Notes under the pieces: generated by a model
Database searches by the model: none
Told to the model about the DNA's origin: nothing
What the model saw: the letters and a program-made list of their open reading frames with translations, nothing else
Translations under genes and position numbers: made by a program
Shown: positions 50,201-58,686 of the stretch, piece after piece
Numbering within the stretch: position 1 is the stretch's first letter
Layout: each line of letters opens with the position of its first letter
NCBI RefSeq assembly: GCF_022012415.1
Contig: NZ_JAKLTR010000004.1
Coordinates: 248,001 to 312,000 of the forward strand
Length of the DNA: 64,000 nt
Source of the DNA: Terrimonas ginsenosidimutans
GTDB lineage: Bacteria > Bacteroidota > Bacteroidia > Chitinophagales > Chitinophagaceae
Direction of reading: 5' to 3'

Positions 50201-51605
50201 CGGGATCCAGGATCCTATCCACTTTTACTCGACTCCGGGAACGTACCGTGTGAGACTTTTGATGAAAGCGATAGGAAATTGTTATGACTCGGCGTTTGTA
50301 ACGATCACGGTACTTGACACAGCAGGTCTTCGGTTCAATTATACACCACTGCAGGGCTGCAATCCTTTACAGATAGATTTCTCTGCAGCAGGGCCCGTGT
50401 CCACCCAGTCCTATTTCTGGGATTTCGGAGATGGGACCAGCCAGTCAAACACACCAAATATCTCGCATGTCTACCAGTCTTTCGGAAATTATCTGCCTAA
50501 GGTAGTGCTGCTCGATCCTCCCGGTTGTGTTATCCCTGTTACGGGAATTGACTCCATCCGGATCAGGGGCGCGAATCCACTGTTTGGCGTATCCGATTCA
50601 GTGCTATGCGATGCCGGGCTTGTAAACTTTACCGACTCTACAACATCCAGTGAGCCCATCACCTCCTATTCATGGAATTTTGGAGACGGAGGCACATCCA
50701 CAGAACAACAGCCCTCCCATTATTATAGTACACCCGGCAGTTATACTATTACTCTTACAACGTCAACACAAAGTGGTTGCGTGAACAGTTATACCAAAAC
50801 AATGGGGGTGCGGGTGATTGCAAGACCCGATATTGCGATTTCCGGAGACAGTACATCCTGTATCTATGATTCGATCCGTTACTCCGGAATATTCTTACAG
50901 CCCGATACGTCAGTGGTCACCTGGCAATGGAACTTTCCTAACGGGAACACTTCCAATGTCCAGAATCCTCCTGCGCAAACGTTCCAGACAGGTAGCTATA
51001 CGGTGTTTGCGTATGCGACCAATAGTGACGGATGTATTGATACTGCCACAAGAAATCTCACCGTCTATCCGCTGCCTACCATCACCATGCCAGGGCAAAT
51101 GACCATTGCCGTTGGCTTTGCCGACACAATTCCCGCGTCTTATTCCGCCGGAGTAAATCAGTGGAACTGGACACCGCCTTATGCATTAAGCTGTTCCAAT
51201 TGCCCCAGACCTGTTGCATCACCCAGATCTACAACAACCTACCAGGTTGCATTCAGCGACATCAATGGTTGCAGGAATACAGGTACGATAGAAGTGGTGG
51301 TGATCTGTAAGGATGCCAATTTCTATATACCAAATACATTCTCCCCTAATGGCGATGGAAACAATGACCGGTTCTATCCCAGGGGAAGAGGCCTGTACCT
51401 CATCCGGTCAATGCGCGTATTCAATCGCTGGGGAGAAGTAGTATTCGAGAACAGGAGCTTTGCCGCAAATGATGCAAATGCCGGCTGGGACGGCCGGTTC
51501 AGGGGCAACCGTGCTCAACCCGATGTATATGTTTACCAGATAGAAATACAATGTGATAACGGGGAAATGATCAAATTATCCGGCGATATCGCCCTTATAC
51601 TTTAA
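47283..51605 (+). CDS. Giant PKD-repeat surface protein with gliding-motility C-terminal domain
   Basis: 1440 residues from TTG 47283, or 1437 from ATG 47292 (MLCTFGLALLASCCVFAQ), which I think is as likely; the signal peptide begins there. I count fifteen PKD-like units between residues about 20 and 1250, each with a W-D-F-G-D-G-type core (SWLWDFGNG, SWSWDFGDN, TWLWEFGDG, SYSWNFGDG and others). After an Ig-like stretch the C-terminus is the gliding-motility domain (YIPNTFSPNGDGNNDRF, RSMRVFNRWGEVVFENR, GWDGRFRGNRAQPDVYVYQI), a type IX secretion sorting signal. Probably an adhesin or surface filament. The PorP/SprF gene follows 3 bases later. Confidence 0.95.
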   Translation: MPKMLCTFGLALLASCCVFAQTPSANFTANALSGCSPLIVQFQDLSSGSPASWSWDLGNGSVSSQQNPQATYFTPGTYTVRLTVTNATGTNTLTRTQYITVFAPPVVNFSVSQQTGCFPLRTQFTDLSTAAGGGSIVSWLWDFGNGVTSTLQNPSAVYPIAGNFAVTLKVTDDKGCSRILGRSSYITVTPGVVASFTPVPAIACAAPATIQFNNTTTGPGTISYQWDFSDGGTSATISPSHLFTNTGNYPVTMVATSSAGCQDTVRTSVAVGGFNSSFQSEASVCPGTATTFTNTSSPSPDSVRWSFGDGTFSNDSMPVHSYAIAGTYTIWLYNYYGNCIDSVSRQISVVTPPVADFNATGTGTCQQSLTTTFQDLSTGAVSWSWDFGDNSTSAVQNPTHTYNGHGDYTVTLIVTNSAGCSDTLTRPALVRLQRPQITVPQLPARGCIPYTFSPTPVINAVDAIVSYNWDFGDGNTSTLQQPTNIYTAQGTYTVKLYFTTSTGCNDSAIFNQSVVVGSKPVADFTATPLEACATERINFTNLSAPFTELFWSFGDGNASADPNPSYLYKEAGYFSVQLIATNSGCSDTMIKANYIHILPPIARFSSLPDCGNRLSVTFTDQSTLPQTWLWEFGDGTTSNLQNPTHVFPSLGTYIVKLTVTNGTCSNSYERSISLINQMPDFTADVNELCKGAQVTLTPVNVDPAVTIGFLWLFGDGTQQFSNSNAPISHAYSNAGTYNVTLIAIDLNTCRDTLVKTAFIRVNGPTADFVAQPPGGCTGSPISFTDQSLTDGTHAITSWTWDFGDGTTQTFTGAPFLHTYSLSDTFTVKLSVRDAIGCSDSITRINYIITTKPAISFTMSSPTSCPGGRISFVNTTTPTPFSSFWDFGDGNTSALYNPFHAYADTGRYAVKLISTDSSGCVDSLVDYVNVIRPRASFLVSDSFSACVPLEVQFTNTSVGGVESFWDFGPGEGNSGIQDPIHFYSTPGTYRVRLLMKAIGNCYDSAFVTITVLDTAGLRFNYTPLQGCNPLQIDFSAAGPVSTQSYFWDFGDGTSQSNTPNISHVYQSFGNYLPKVVLLDPPGCVIPVTGIDSIRIRGANPLFGVSDSVLCDAGLVNFTDSTTSSEPITSYSWNFGDGGTSTEQQPSHYYSTPGSYTITLTTSTQSGCVNSYTKTMGVRVIARPDIAISGDSTSCIYDSIRYSGIFLQPDTSVVTWQWNFPNGNTSNVQNPPAQTFQTGSYTVFAYATNSDGCIDTATRNLTVYPLPTITMPGQMTIAVGFADTIPASYSAGVNQWNWTPPYALSCSNCPRPVASPRSTTTYQVAFSDINGCRNTGTIEVVVICKDANFYIPNTFSPNGDGNNDRFYPRGRGLYLIRSMRVFNRWGEVVFENRSFAANDANAGWDGRFRGNRAQPDVYVYQIEIQCDNGEMIKLSGDIALIL

Positions 51606-51608
51606 AAC

Positions 51609-52637
51609 ATGCGTATGAACAGGAAATACAGGATCCGTGTTGTAGGGCTTTGCCTGTTCGCCTGCGCAGGATTTTTTACGGCGAAAGGGCAGGATGTACA
51701 TTTCTCACAATTCTTTGAAGCTCCGCTTCAGCGCAATCCTGCGCTGGCTGGCATTTTTACCGGTGATATCCGCGCGCAGGCCGTGTTCAGAGATCAGTGG
51801 AACAGTGTGACCAATGCTTATAAAACAGCTTCGCTGAATGGAGAATACCGTTTACCGGTAGGTAAAGGAGATGATTTTGTTACTACCGGTGTTCAGTTGC
51901 TTTATGACAGGGCAGGCACGATCGGGTGGACGACCATCCAGGCATTTCCCGCGCTTACCTACCATAAATCAGTAAGCGCTGATCATAACCGGTATCTGTC
52001 TATCGGCTTTATGGGAGGCTGGGTGCAACGTTATTTTGACCGCGCAAAAATGACCACCAACAGTCAGTACGATGGTCTCGGAGACGGAGAGCCGCTGACC
52101 AATACACGTTTCTCCTACCTGGATGGAGCGGTAGGCATGAGCTATAATGCCACGCTTAAAGATAACCCGGAGAATAATTTTTATCTCGGCGCTGCGTATC
52201 ATCATTTCACAAGGCCCAATCAATCATTTTACCGTGATCCATCCATAGAACTCAATCCGAAATGGGTGTTCTCCGGAGGCCTCCGGTTTGGCGTATCTGA
52301 GTATGCATACCTTACCATTCAGGCAGATCACTCGCGTCAGGGCCGTTATGCTGAAACTATTGGCGGTGCGATGTACGGGCTGAAGATCGGCGGGGATCCG
52401 GATAATCCGGACTATGTCCTTCATGCAGGCACTTACCTCAGGCTGAATGATGCGCTGATCCCTGTGATCAAGCTTGACTACATGCCATTTTCCTTCGCAT
52501 TAAGTTATGATGTGAATGTATCAAAATTGCGGACAAGCAGTTATGGACGTGGAGGGATCGAACTGTCTGTTTCTTTTATCAAATCGCTTGACAGGAATAA
52601 TGCGAGTTTGAATGCAGTGAAGTGTCCAAAGTTTTGA
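51609..52637 (+). CDS. PorP/SprF family type IX secretion system membrane protein
   Basis: 342 residues with a signal peptide (MRMNRKYRIRVVGLCLFACA). GQDVHFSQFFEAPLQRNPAL is the family hallmark near the start of the mature protein, followed by beta-barrel-like alternation to the end (YLSIGFMGGWVQRYFD). PorP/SprF proteins are outer-membrane components associated with T9SS clients; here the gene is fused in transcription with the PKD protein gene (3-base gap), fitting a dedicated transport partner. ATG 51615 is an alternative start. Confidence 0.96.
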   Translation: MRMNRKYRIRVVGLCLFACAGFFTAKGQDVHFSQFFEAPLQRNPALAGIFTGDIRAQAVFRDQWNSVTNAYKTASLNGEYRLPVGKGDDFVTTGVQLLYDRAGTIGWTTIQAFPALTYHKSVSADHNRYLSIGFMGGWVQRYFDRAKMTTNSQYDGLGDGEPLTNTRFSYLDGAVGMSYNATLKDNPENNFYLGAAYHHFTRPNQSFYRDPSIELNPKWVFSGGLRFGVSEYAYLTIQADHSRQGRYAETIGGAMYGLKIGGDPDNPDYVLHAGTYLRLNDALIPVIKLDYMPFSFALSYDVNVSKLRTSSYGRGGIELSVSFIKSLDRNNASLNAVKCPKF

Positions 52638-52728
52638 GGCGTACCGCAGACCGTGGATAAGGACTTGTTCATTGAACGGCTGTCTGCCGTCCGTGGTCCA
52701 ATCCCCCTATCTTTATAAAAATTTCATC

Positions 52729-53199
52729 ATGAGTATCACTAAAGGTCAGAAAGCTCCCGACTTCACTTTATATGACGAAACTAAAAAACAGGTATCCCTG
52801 GCAGATCAGAAAGGCAGTAACGTGCTGCTGTTGTTTTTTCCGCAGGCATTCACAAGTGTCTGTACTAAAGAACTGTGCGGTGTGAGAGACAATATTGCAC
52901 TCTACAGCAATGCCAGGGCAAAAGTTTTCGGCATTTCTGTTGACTCGGTTTTCACGCTTGCGCAGTTCAAAGAAACGCAGCAGTATAATTTCCCTTTGTT
53001 GAGCGATTTTAATAAAGAAACATCCCGCGCCTATGGATGCATTTATGAGAATTGGGTGCTTGACATGCACGGCGTCTCAAAAAGAGCGGCATTCGTGATT
53101 GACGGGAATGGTGTAGTCCAATATGCAGAAGTGTTGGAAAATGCCGGCGAAGTCCCGGATTTTACCCAGATCGATAAAATCCTTGCAGAACTTCAGTAA
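52729..53199 (+). CDS. Peroxiredoxin (AhpC/TSA fold, BCP/PrxQ-like)
   Basis: 156 residues from ATG 52729 (MSITKGQKAPDFTLYDETKK); the longer frame adds nothing. FFPQAFTSVCTKELC carries the peroxidatic Cys45 and a second Cys50 five residues later, the BCP/PrxQ spacing. VSLADQKGSNVLLLFF and the ending DGNGVVQYAEVLENAGEVPD fit the thioredoxin-like fold. It reduces hydroperoxides in the cytosol with a thiol donor. It is 91 bases after the PorP gene. Confidence 0.94.
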   Translation: MSITKGQKAPDFTLYDETKKQVSLADQKGSNVLLLFFPQAFTSVCTKELCGVRDNIALYSNARAKVFGISVDSVFTLAQFKETQQYNFPLLSDFNKETSRAYGCIYENWVLDMHGVSKRAAFVIDGNGVVQYAEVLENAGEVPDFTQIDKILAELQ

Positions 53200-53332
53200 A
53201 AAATTTTGTTAAATACATTTTAATTTAACTCGTAACTAACTATTTTTCAATAAAGTATATTTTCACGTACAATTACGTTGCAGGAATGCCAAAAACGGTA
53301 TATTATTGGAAAATAAAAGTAAATTTGTTTCG

Positions 53333-53677
53333 TTGAAGCGAATTCTATCCATATTAACCGTCATGCTTTTCGCCGCTGCTCAGGTCAGTGCCCAGAACAA
53401 TCGGGGGCCAATGACAGAGCAGCTGCCGGGAAAGATCGTAAAGTTGTATCCCAACCCTGCCAAGTCTTATATCACTTTCGATTTTGATAAGGACCAGCAG
53501 AAAGGCCGCACCATCACGATCTATAGTTTTTTGGGTAAAAAAATGTATGAAGGTCAGACCGTAACTGAGAAAACAACAGTTACGCTGAATGACTATAACC
53601 GTGGAATGTATATCTACCACCTTACTGATGCAGCGGGAAAGATCGTTGAGTCGGGTAAGTTCCAGGTGACGCAATAA
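53333..53677 (+). CDS. Small secreted protein with a type IX secretion sorting domain
   Basis: I place the start at TTG 53333-53335 (LKRILSILTVMLFAAAQVSA), which gives an ideal signal peptide ending at A-Q; a TTG at 53306 extends it by 9 residues. About 114 residues. The rest is the T9SS C-terminal domain: KIVKLYPNPAKSYITFDF, TITIYSFLGKKMYEGQT, YNRGMYIYHLTD and GKIVESGKFQVTQ. Such a short protein that is almost only a sorting domain is unusual. Non-ATG start is inferred. Confidence 0.8.
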   Translation: MKRILSILTVMLFAAAQVSAQNNRGPMTEQLPGKIVKLYPNPAKSYITFDFDKDQQKGRTITIYSFLGKKMYEGQTVTEKTTVTLNDYNRGMYIYHLTDAAGKIVESGKFQVTQ

Positions 53678-53679
53678 GT

Positions 53680-53761
53680 AGTTTAAAAGTTTAAGGGTTT
53701 AAAAGTCTAATGGTTGCCTCAGTGCTAACATTAAACTTTTAAACCCTTAAACTTTTAAACT
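53680..53761. repeat. 33-bp inverted repeat of GTTTAAAAG class between convergent genes
   Basis: AGTTTAAAAGTTTAAGGGTT and onwards (53680-53712) matches 53729-53761 on the other strand with one mismatch, 16 bases apart. It lies between the secreted-protein gene and rlmI-like gene, which converge, and may end both. Confidence 0.93.
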
Positions 53762-53771
53762 ATTAAACCCT

Positions 53772-54944
53772 TTATTGCACCTGCACAATCAGAAACTTCA
53801 GATACTCGGTATTGTCCATTCCCCAGATGATCGGATGGTCCGAAGACTGTGCTTTGAACGTCACCTGCCGGATCTTGCGACGGGCATCTTTTGCGGCCAT
53901 GTCAATGATCTGGAGGAATAATTCAGGATTTACAAGGTTGGTGCAGGATGAAGTGACCAGGAATCCTCCGGGTTTGATCAGCTTCATACCACGCAGGTTG
54001 ATCTCTTTATAACCGGTGATCGCTTTCTGAATGGTCTCACGGCTTTTGGTGAACGCTGGCGGGTCAAGCATTACCACATCGTATTGTCTATTGTCTTTTC
54101 CCCATTGCTTCAGCACATCGAATGCGTTGGCCGCCTCGAAACGGACAATGTTCTCCAGCCCATTCAGCGCGGCGTTCCGGTTTGCCTGTGCGACGGCATT
54201 TTCAGAAATATCAAGACCAAGTACGGATTTCGCACCGTAATGAGCCGCATGAATTTCGAATGTTCCTGTGTAAGTGAACGCACCGAGAACATCCGCATCT
54301 TTTACGATATGACGGATCGCACGGCGGTTATCCTGCTGATCAAGGAAATAACCCGTCTTTTGTCCGTTCTCTATATCTACATGAAACTTAAGTCCGTTTT
54401 CATTAATGATGATCTTCGGGTCAAAAGGCGCCGAAAGAAATCCTTTTTGCTGGGTCAATCCTTCCAATTCCCGAACCGGCACATCATTTCTTTCATAGAT
54501 CCCTTTCGGTTGGAAAATGGTGTTCAGTGCATCCACTATGGCAGGTTTCCACTTGTCGATACCCAATGCGATGGTCTGGATCACCAGATAGTCATTAAAC
54601 TTATCAATAATGCATTGTGGCAATCCATCCGCTTCGCCAAAAACCAGGCGGCAGTTTTCGGTATAGCCAATCTTCTGACGGTATTCCCAGCATTCACGGA
54701 TGCGGCGAAGAAAGAACTCCGCATTGATCTCTTCGTTTTTCTGCCTGGTCAGCAGTCGTACAAGGATTTGCGACTTCGGGTTGATATATCCCTTGCCAAC
54801 AAATTTTTTATCATGTGTAAACACCTCAACGGTATCGCCCCCTTCAAAATCTCCCTCCGTTTTTTCCACCTCATTGGCGAATATCCAGGGGTGCCCGTTC
54901 GCGATGCGGGGTGCTATCTTGCGCTTTAGAAATACTTTGTGCAT
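53772..54944 (-). CDS. Class I rRNA methyltransferase of the RlmI type
   Basis: 390 residues. An N-terminal PUA-like domain (residues 1-70, IANGHPWIFANEVEKTEGDF) is followed by EF1-type spacer and the SAM domain with FTYTGTFEIHAAHYGAKSVL (motif I), VLGLDISENAVAQANRNA, YDVVMLDPPAFTKSR (catalytic motif IV) and SSCTNLVNPELF. RlmI-type enzymes make 5-methylcytidine on 23S rRNA; the exact target is inferred. TACCTTTG lies 7 bases upstream of ATG 54942-54944. Confidence 0.93.
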   Translation of the reverse strand: MHKVFLKRKIAPRIANGHPWIFANEVEKTEGDFEGGDTVEVFTHDKKFVGKGYINPKSQILVRLLTRQKNEEINAEFFLRRIRECWEYRQKIGYTENCRLVFGEADGLPQCIIDKFNDYLVIQTIALGIDKWKPAIVDALNTIFQPKGIYERNDVPVRELEGLTQQKGFLSAPFDPKIIINENGLKFHVDIENGQKTGYFLDQQDNRRAIRHIVKDADVLGAFTYTGTFEIHAAHYGAKSVLGLDISENAVAQANRNAALNGLENIVRFEAANAFDVLKQWGKDNRQYDVVMLDPPAFTKSRETIQKAITGYKEINLRGMKLIKPGGFLVTSSCTNLVNPELFLQIIDMAAKDARRKIRQVTFKAQSSDHPIIWGMDNTEYLKFLIVQVQ

Positions 54945-54951
54945 AAGCCTG

Positions 54952-54959
54952 CAAAGGTA
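54952..54959 (-). promoter_or_regulatory. -7 box of the RlmI-type gene (near-leaderless)
   Basis: TACCTTTG on the minus strand ends 7 bases before the ATG, as in tgt and pepP. Confidence 0.6.
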
Positions 54960-54960
54960 A

Positions 54961-55085
54961 GAGATGGCCGATGATCGATGACCGATGGCTGAAAGAAATC
55001 GTGAAATTCGAAGATAGGTTAACAGTCATCAAACGATCTTCCGGCTGGCTGTCACTTGTCGGCCAACGGCCAACCGACAACGGCA
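54961..55085. repeat. GATGGCC array, copy E (one arm), plus GGCCAAC units
   Basis: GATGGCCGATGATCGATGAC and GATGGCTG at 54963-54990 are forward units. GTCGGCCAACGGCCAACCGAC at about 55058-55078 has GTCGG/CCGAC ends and a GGCCAAC repeat. No inverted GATGGCC partner is seen. Confidence 0.65.
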
Positions 55086-55142
55086 ACGAACAAAGTTGCA
55101 GTCTCCCCAACCAGAAACGGCCAATTTGTCCCAATCCTTCCC

Positions 55143-55172
55143 TTGGCAATATTCTTGACTAGCTTACCTTTG
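55143..55172 (+). promoter_or_regulatory. grpE promoter, TTG-N19-TACCTTTG
   Basis: TTG at 55143-55145 and TACCTTTG at 55165-55172 with a 19-base spacer; the ATG is 17 bases downstream. No heat-shock operator (CIRCE) is seen nearby. Confidence 0.6.
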
Positions 55173-55189
55173 CAAACAATTTGTAAAAA

Positions 55190-55732
55190 ATGGCAGAAAA
55201 AGACGTACAAGATCAAGTGAATCAAACTCCGGAGGAAAATAGCGGAGTGGATATCAATACCGATGATAATCAATCGATTGGCGATTCTGAGCTTGAAAAA
55301 TTGAAAGCAGAACTGGATGCCAGTAAAGACAAATATGTCCGCCTGGTGGCTGAGTTCGATAACTTCCGCCGCAGAAGCGCGAAAGAGAGGATCGAGACCA
55401 TTCAGACGGCAGGCCGGGAAGTAATCAAGGACATGCTCGATGTACTCGATGATTCAGACCGGGCACAAAAACAACTCGATAAATCTGACGATAAACAGGT
55501 TCAGGAAGGTGTATCACTGGTATTCAACAAACTTCGTAATACACTGCACTCGAAAGGCCTTAAACCGATGGAAACGATCGGTAAGGACTTTGATGCAGAC
55601 CTGCATGAAGCGATCACAGAAATACCCGCTCCTACTGAAGAATTAAAAGGCAAAGTGGTGGACGAAGTAGTGAAAGGCTATTATCTGAATGATAAGATCA
55701 TTCGCCATGCAAAAGTTGTAGTGGGCAAATAA
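55190..55732 (+). CDS. grpE: Nucleotide exchange factor GrpE
   Basis: 180 residues. N-terminal acidic coiled coil (about 35-75) then [20 protein letters not shown], the GrpE signature, and a beta-rich tail ([58 protein letters not shown]). GrpE releases ADP from DnaK. It has its own promoter and lies 52 bases upstream of dnaJ. Confidence 0.97.
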   Translation: MAEKDVQDQVNQTPEENSGVDINTDDNQSIGDSELEKLKAELDASKDKYVRLVAEFDNFRRRSAKERIETIQTAGREVIKDMLDVLDDSDRAQKQLDKSDDKQVQEGVSLVFNKLRNTLHSKGLKPMETIGKDFDADLHEAITEIPAPTEELKGKVVDEVVKGYYLNDKIIRHAKVVVGK

Positions 55733-55784
55733 AACATCCGCCATCATCCATGCATTTTTGCATGTTCTATTTTACAAGATCACA

Positions 55785-56948
55785 ATGAGCAAAAGAGACT
55801 ATTACGAAGTACTGGGTGTGTCAAAATCTGCGTCTGCAGATGAGATCAAAAAAGCATACCGCAAGGTGGCTATGCAATTTCACCCTGACCGCAATCCCGG
55901 CGATAAAGCTGCGGAAGAAAAGTTCAAGGAAGCGGCGGAAGCCTATGAAGTTCTGAGTGACTCCGACAAGAAAGCGCAGTATGACCGGTTTGGTCATGCC
56001 GGTGTTGGAGGAGCCGGAGGCCGCGGTGGCTTCAATGGAGGCAATATGAATATGGATGATATCTTCAGCCAGTTTGGAGATATTTTCGGCGATGATGTAT
56101 TTGGCAGTTTCTTCGGTGGCGGGCAACGCCGTGGCGGCGGTCAGCGCCCGAGAGGCGTTCGTGGCAGCAACCTTCGTGTAAAACTGAAGCTTACTTACGA
56201 AGAGATCGCGAAAGGCGTGACCAAGAATATCAAAGTAAAAAAATACGTTTCCTGTAATGTCTGCAGCGGAAGCGGAGCAAAAGATAAAGGCAGTGTGCAA
56301 AGCTGTCAGACCTGTGGCGGAAGTGGTCAGGTAAGAAAAGTGCAGAATACTTTCCTTGGCCAGATGCAAACTGTAAGTACCTGCCCTACCTGTAACGGCG
56401 AAGGCAGCACCATCACGGCCAAATGCGGCAACTGTAAAGGTGAAGGAAGAGTATTTGCGGAAGAGACAGTGAGCATTGATATCCCGGCAGGCGTCGCAGA
56501 AGGCATGCAGCTGAGTGTTAGCGGCAGAGGAAATGCAGGCGAAAGAGGTGGTATGAATGGCGATCTGATCGTTGTGATCGAAGAAGAACAACATAAGGAA
56601 CTGCAACGCCAGGATCTGAACGTGGCGTTTGATCTGCATATATCTTTCCCGGAAGCAGCATTTGGTATCCAGGTAGAAGTGCCCACCATCGATGGCAGAG
56701 CAAAGATCAAGATACCCCCCGGTACCCAGAGCGGCAAAGTATTCCGGTTGAAAGGAAAAGGATTTCCTGCGGTGAACTCATACGAGAAAGGCGATCAGCT
56801 CATACACGTGAATGTGTGGACGCCACAGACAATGACAGCAGAAGAGAAATCGATGCTGGAGAAATTATCACAATCAGAAAATTTCAAGCCCCAGCCAGAT
56901 AAGAATGAAAAGAGCTTCTTTGATAAAGTGAGGGAGATATTTTCATAA
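55785..56948 (+). CDS. dnaJ: Chaperone protein DnaJ
   Basis: 387 residues from ATG 55785 ([20 protein letters not shown]); the longer frame adds 9 residues. J domain with HPD ([13 protein letters not shown]), Gly-rich region ([12 protein letters not shown]), four CxxCxGxG zinc repeats ([40 protein letters not shown]) and the C-terminal substrate domain. Works with DnaK and GrpE in protein folding. dnaK is not in the window. A terminator follows. Confidence 0.98.
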   Translation: MSKRDYYEVLGVSKSASADEIKKAYRKVAMQFHPDRNPGDKAAEEKFKEAAEAYEVLSDSDKKAQYDRFGHAGVGGAGGRGGFNGGNMNMDDIFSQFGDIFGDDVFGSFFGGGQRRGGGQRPRGVRGSNLRVKLKLTYEEIAKGVTKNIKVKKYVSCNVCSGSGAKDKGSVQSCQTCGGSGQVRKVQNTFLGQMQTVSTCPTCNGEGSTITAKCGNCKGEGRVFAEETVSIDIPAGVAEGMQLSVSGRGNAGERGGMNGDLIVVIEEEQHKELQRQDLNVAFDLHISFPEAAFGIQVEVPTIDGRAKIKIPPGTQSGKVFRLKGKGFPAVNSYEKGDQLIHVNVWTPQTMTAEEKSMLEKLSQSENFKPQPDKNEKSFFDKVREIFS

Positions 56949-56959
56949 AGAGATGAAGA

Positions 56960-56992
56960 AAAGGCCGCAGTTTTTACTGCGGCCTTTTTTAT
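56960..56992 (+). terminator. dnaJ terminator
   Basis: AAAGGCCGCAG and CTGCGGCCTTTTTT form an 11-bp stem with a T run, 15 bases after the stop. Confidence 0.95.
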
Positions 56993-58686
56993 GGTGTGGG
57001 TTGCCAAAGGCGGGGTTAGGTTGTTGGGCAAGGTGTTTTTTTCGACGGGGGAGCGTCGAGGGCTCCTTTTAGTTTTTTGCCGGAGGGGCAAGGGCTCTTG
57101 TTTTCGACGGGAGGTCGAAAGACTCTGTTTACATTGCCGGACGGGCAAGGGCGCTTTTATTTCGACGGGGAGGTCGAAGACTCCGTTTACTTTTTTTGCC
57201 TTGATGCAAAAAAAGTAACAAAAAAAGATCAAGGCTACGCGCAAATAGCCAGCCCCGCACTCGATGCGGGGGCTAAAAATTATGGGCTGCACCTGGCACT
57301 AAAATAAACTCGCCGGAGGAGGGTTTTGGAATTGAGTGGCGTGTTGGCTCAGACAATATTTTAGCGCCCTCGCCTTCGGCTCGTCGGTTACGCCCATAAT
57401 TTTCTTAACGCCATTTGCGCTAGGCCGCCGCTCTTAAAGCAGGCAGGATGCCTTTACATAAATGTTGCCTAACGGTTCTTGCAAGTTTTGTTTTCTGTTG
57501 TCAGGAATAGCAACGCGTCAATTTGTGATAGCGCAACGGAGATACAACGAATATTCCTCGCAACCGATCTTCCTTGTTTAGGAGACTCTGTTTACATTTT
57601 TTTGCCGGAGGGGCAAGGGCCTTTTTTTCGACGGGAGTCGAAGACTCTGTTTACTTTTTTTGCCTTGATGCAAAAAAAGTAACAAAAAAAGATCAAGGCT
57701 ACGCGCAAATAGCCAGCCCCGCACTCGATGCGGGGGCTAAAAATTATGGGCTGCTCCTGGCACTAAAATAAACTCGCCGGAGGAGGATTTGGGGTTGATT
57801 GGCGTGTTGGCTCAGACAATATTTTAGCGCCCTCGCCTTCGGCTCGTCGGTTACGCCCATATTTTTTTAACGCCATTTGCGCTAGGCCGCCGCTCTTAAA
57901 GCGGGCAGAAGGCCTCGACAGGATTGTAACCATACGGTTCTGGCAGGTTTTCTGTTCTCTTATTACAAACGTATAGAATAGAAAGAGTACCATTTTCAAA
58001 TTATGAAACAGCTACTGAGTTATAACGAATATTCCTCGCAACCGAATCCTCCTCTCTCAACGCCCCCGGCCTTGGAAAAAATGGCGTTAAGAAAATGGGA
58101 GGCTGGCACCGTCTGAGCCACACCGCAGGCGTGCGAAGGCGCCAAAAAACTGTCTGAGCCAGCACGCCAATCAATCCCAAACACTCCTCCGGCGAGTTTT
58201 TTTTGGTGCAGGTGACATCCTCCCATTTTTAGCCATTTTTTCCCAGCCTTGATCTTTTTTTGTTACTTTTTTTGCATCAAGGCAAAAAAAGTAAACGGAG
58301 TCTTCGACCTCCCGTCGAAAAAAAGAGGCGTTGCCCCTCCGGCAAAAAAAGTAAACGGAGTCTTCGAGGCAACCCCTCGAAAAAAAAGTGCCCTTGCCCC
58401 TCCTGCAAAAAAAGAGCCTTCGACGCTCCCGTCGAAACAAAACGCATTCAAAAAACGCTGCCGGGCTTCCGGCATTAAAAGACTTTTTGGCTGGCAGACA
58501 CACTGCCCCGAACACCATAACACGCTCAATTTCCTAAACCCTGCAAAACTGTCACCCATTCCCGGCTTTTGGCATTTGGACGGATATTTGATAACACTAA
58601 ACTATCTTAGCAAGAATTTAGTTGCTAAATTTAGTTGCTGAATCTCAAACAGCTAACACAACATTCATAAGCAAACAGACGATTTT
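56993..58686. repeat. 1.7-kb nested repeat locus between dnaJ and clpP
   Basis: Two direct copies of about 463 bp start at 57121 and 57584, each carrying GTTTACTTTTTTTGCCTTGA with its inverted partner GCAAAAAAAGTAAC, the segment GCCAGCCCCGCACTCGATGC and the ending ATAACGAATATTCCTCGCAA or close. A third, diverged copy is inverted at about 58060-58320. Smaller sub-units TTCGACGGG-GTCGAAGACTC recur at 57040, 57098, 57160, 57628 and, inverted, 58298-58440. Short frames here (VYFFCLDAKKVTKKDQG) reflect the repeat itself and not genes. Confidence 0.93.

Noticed and set aside
56991-58641. Frames in the 1.7-kb repeat locus encoding VYFFCLDAKKVTKKDQG-like peptides
   Set aside because: The same peptide appears in both direct copies and, inverted, on the other strand, as expected for a non-coding repeat with a T-rich palindrome.
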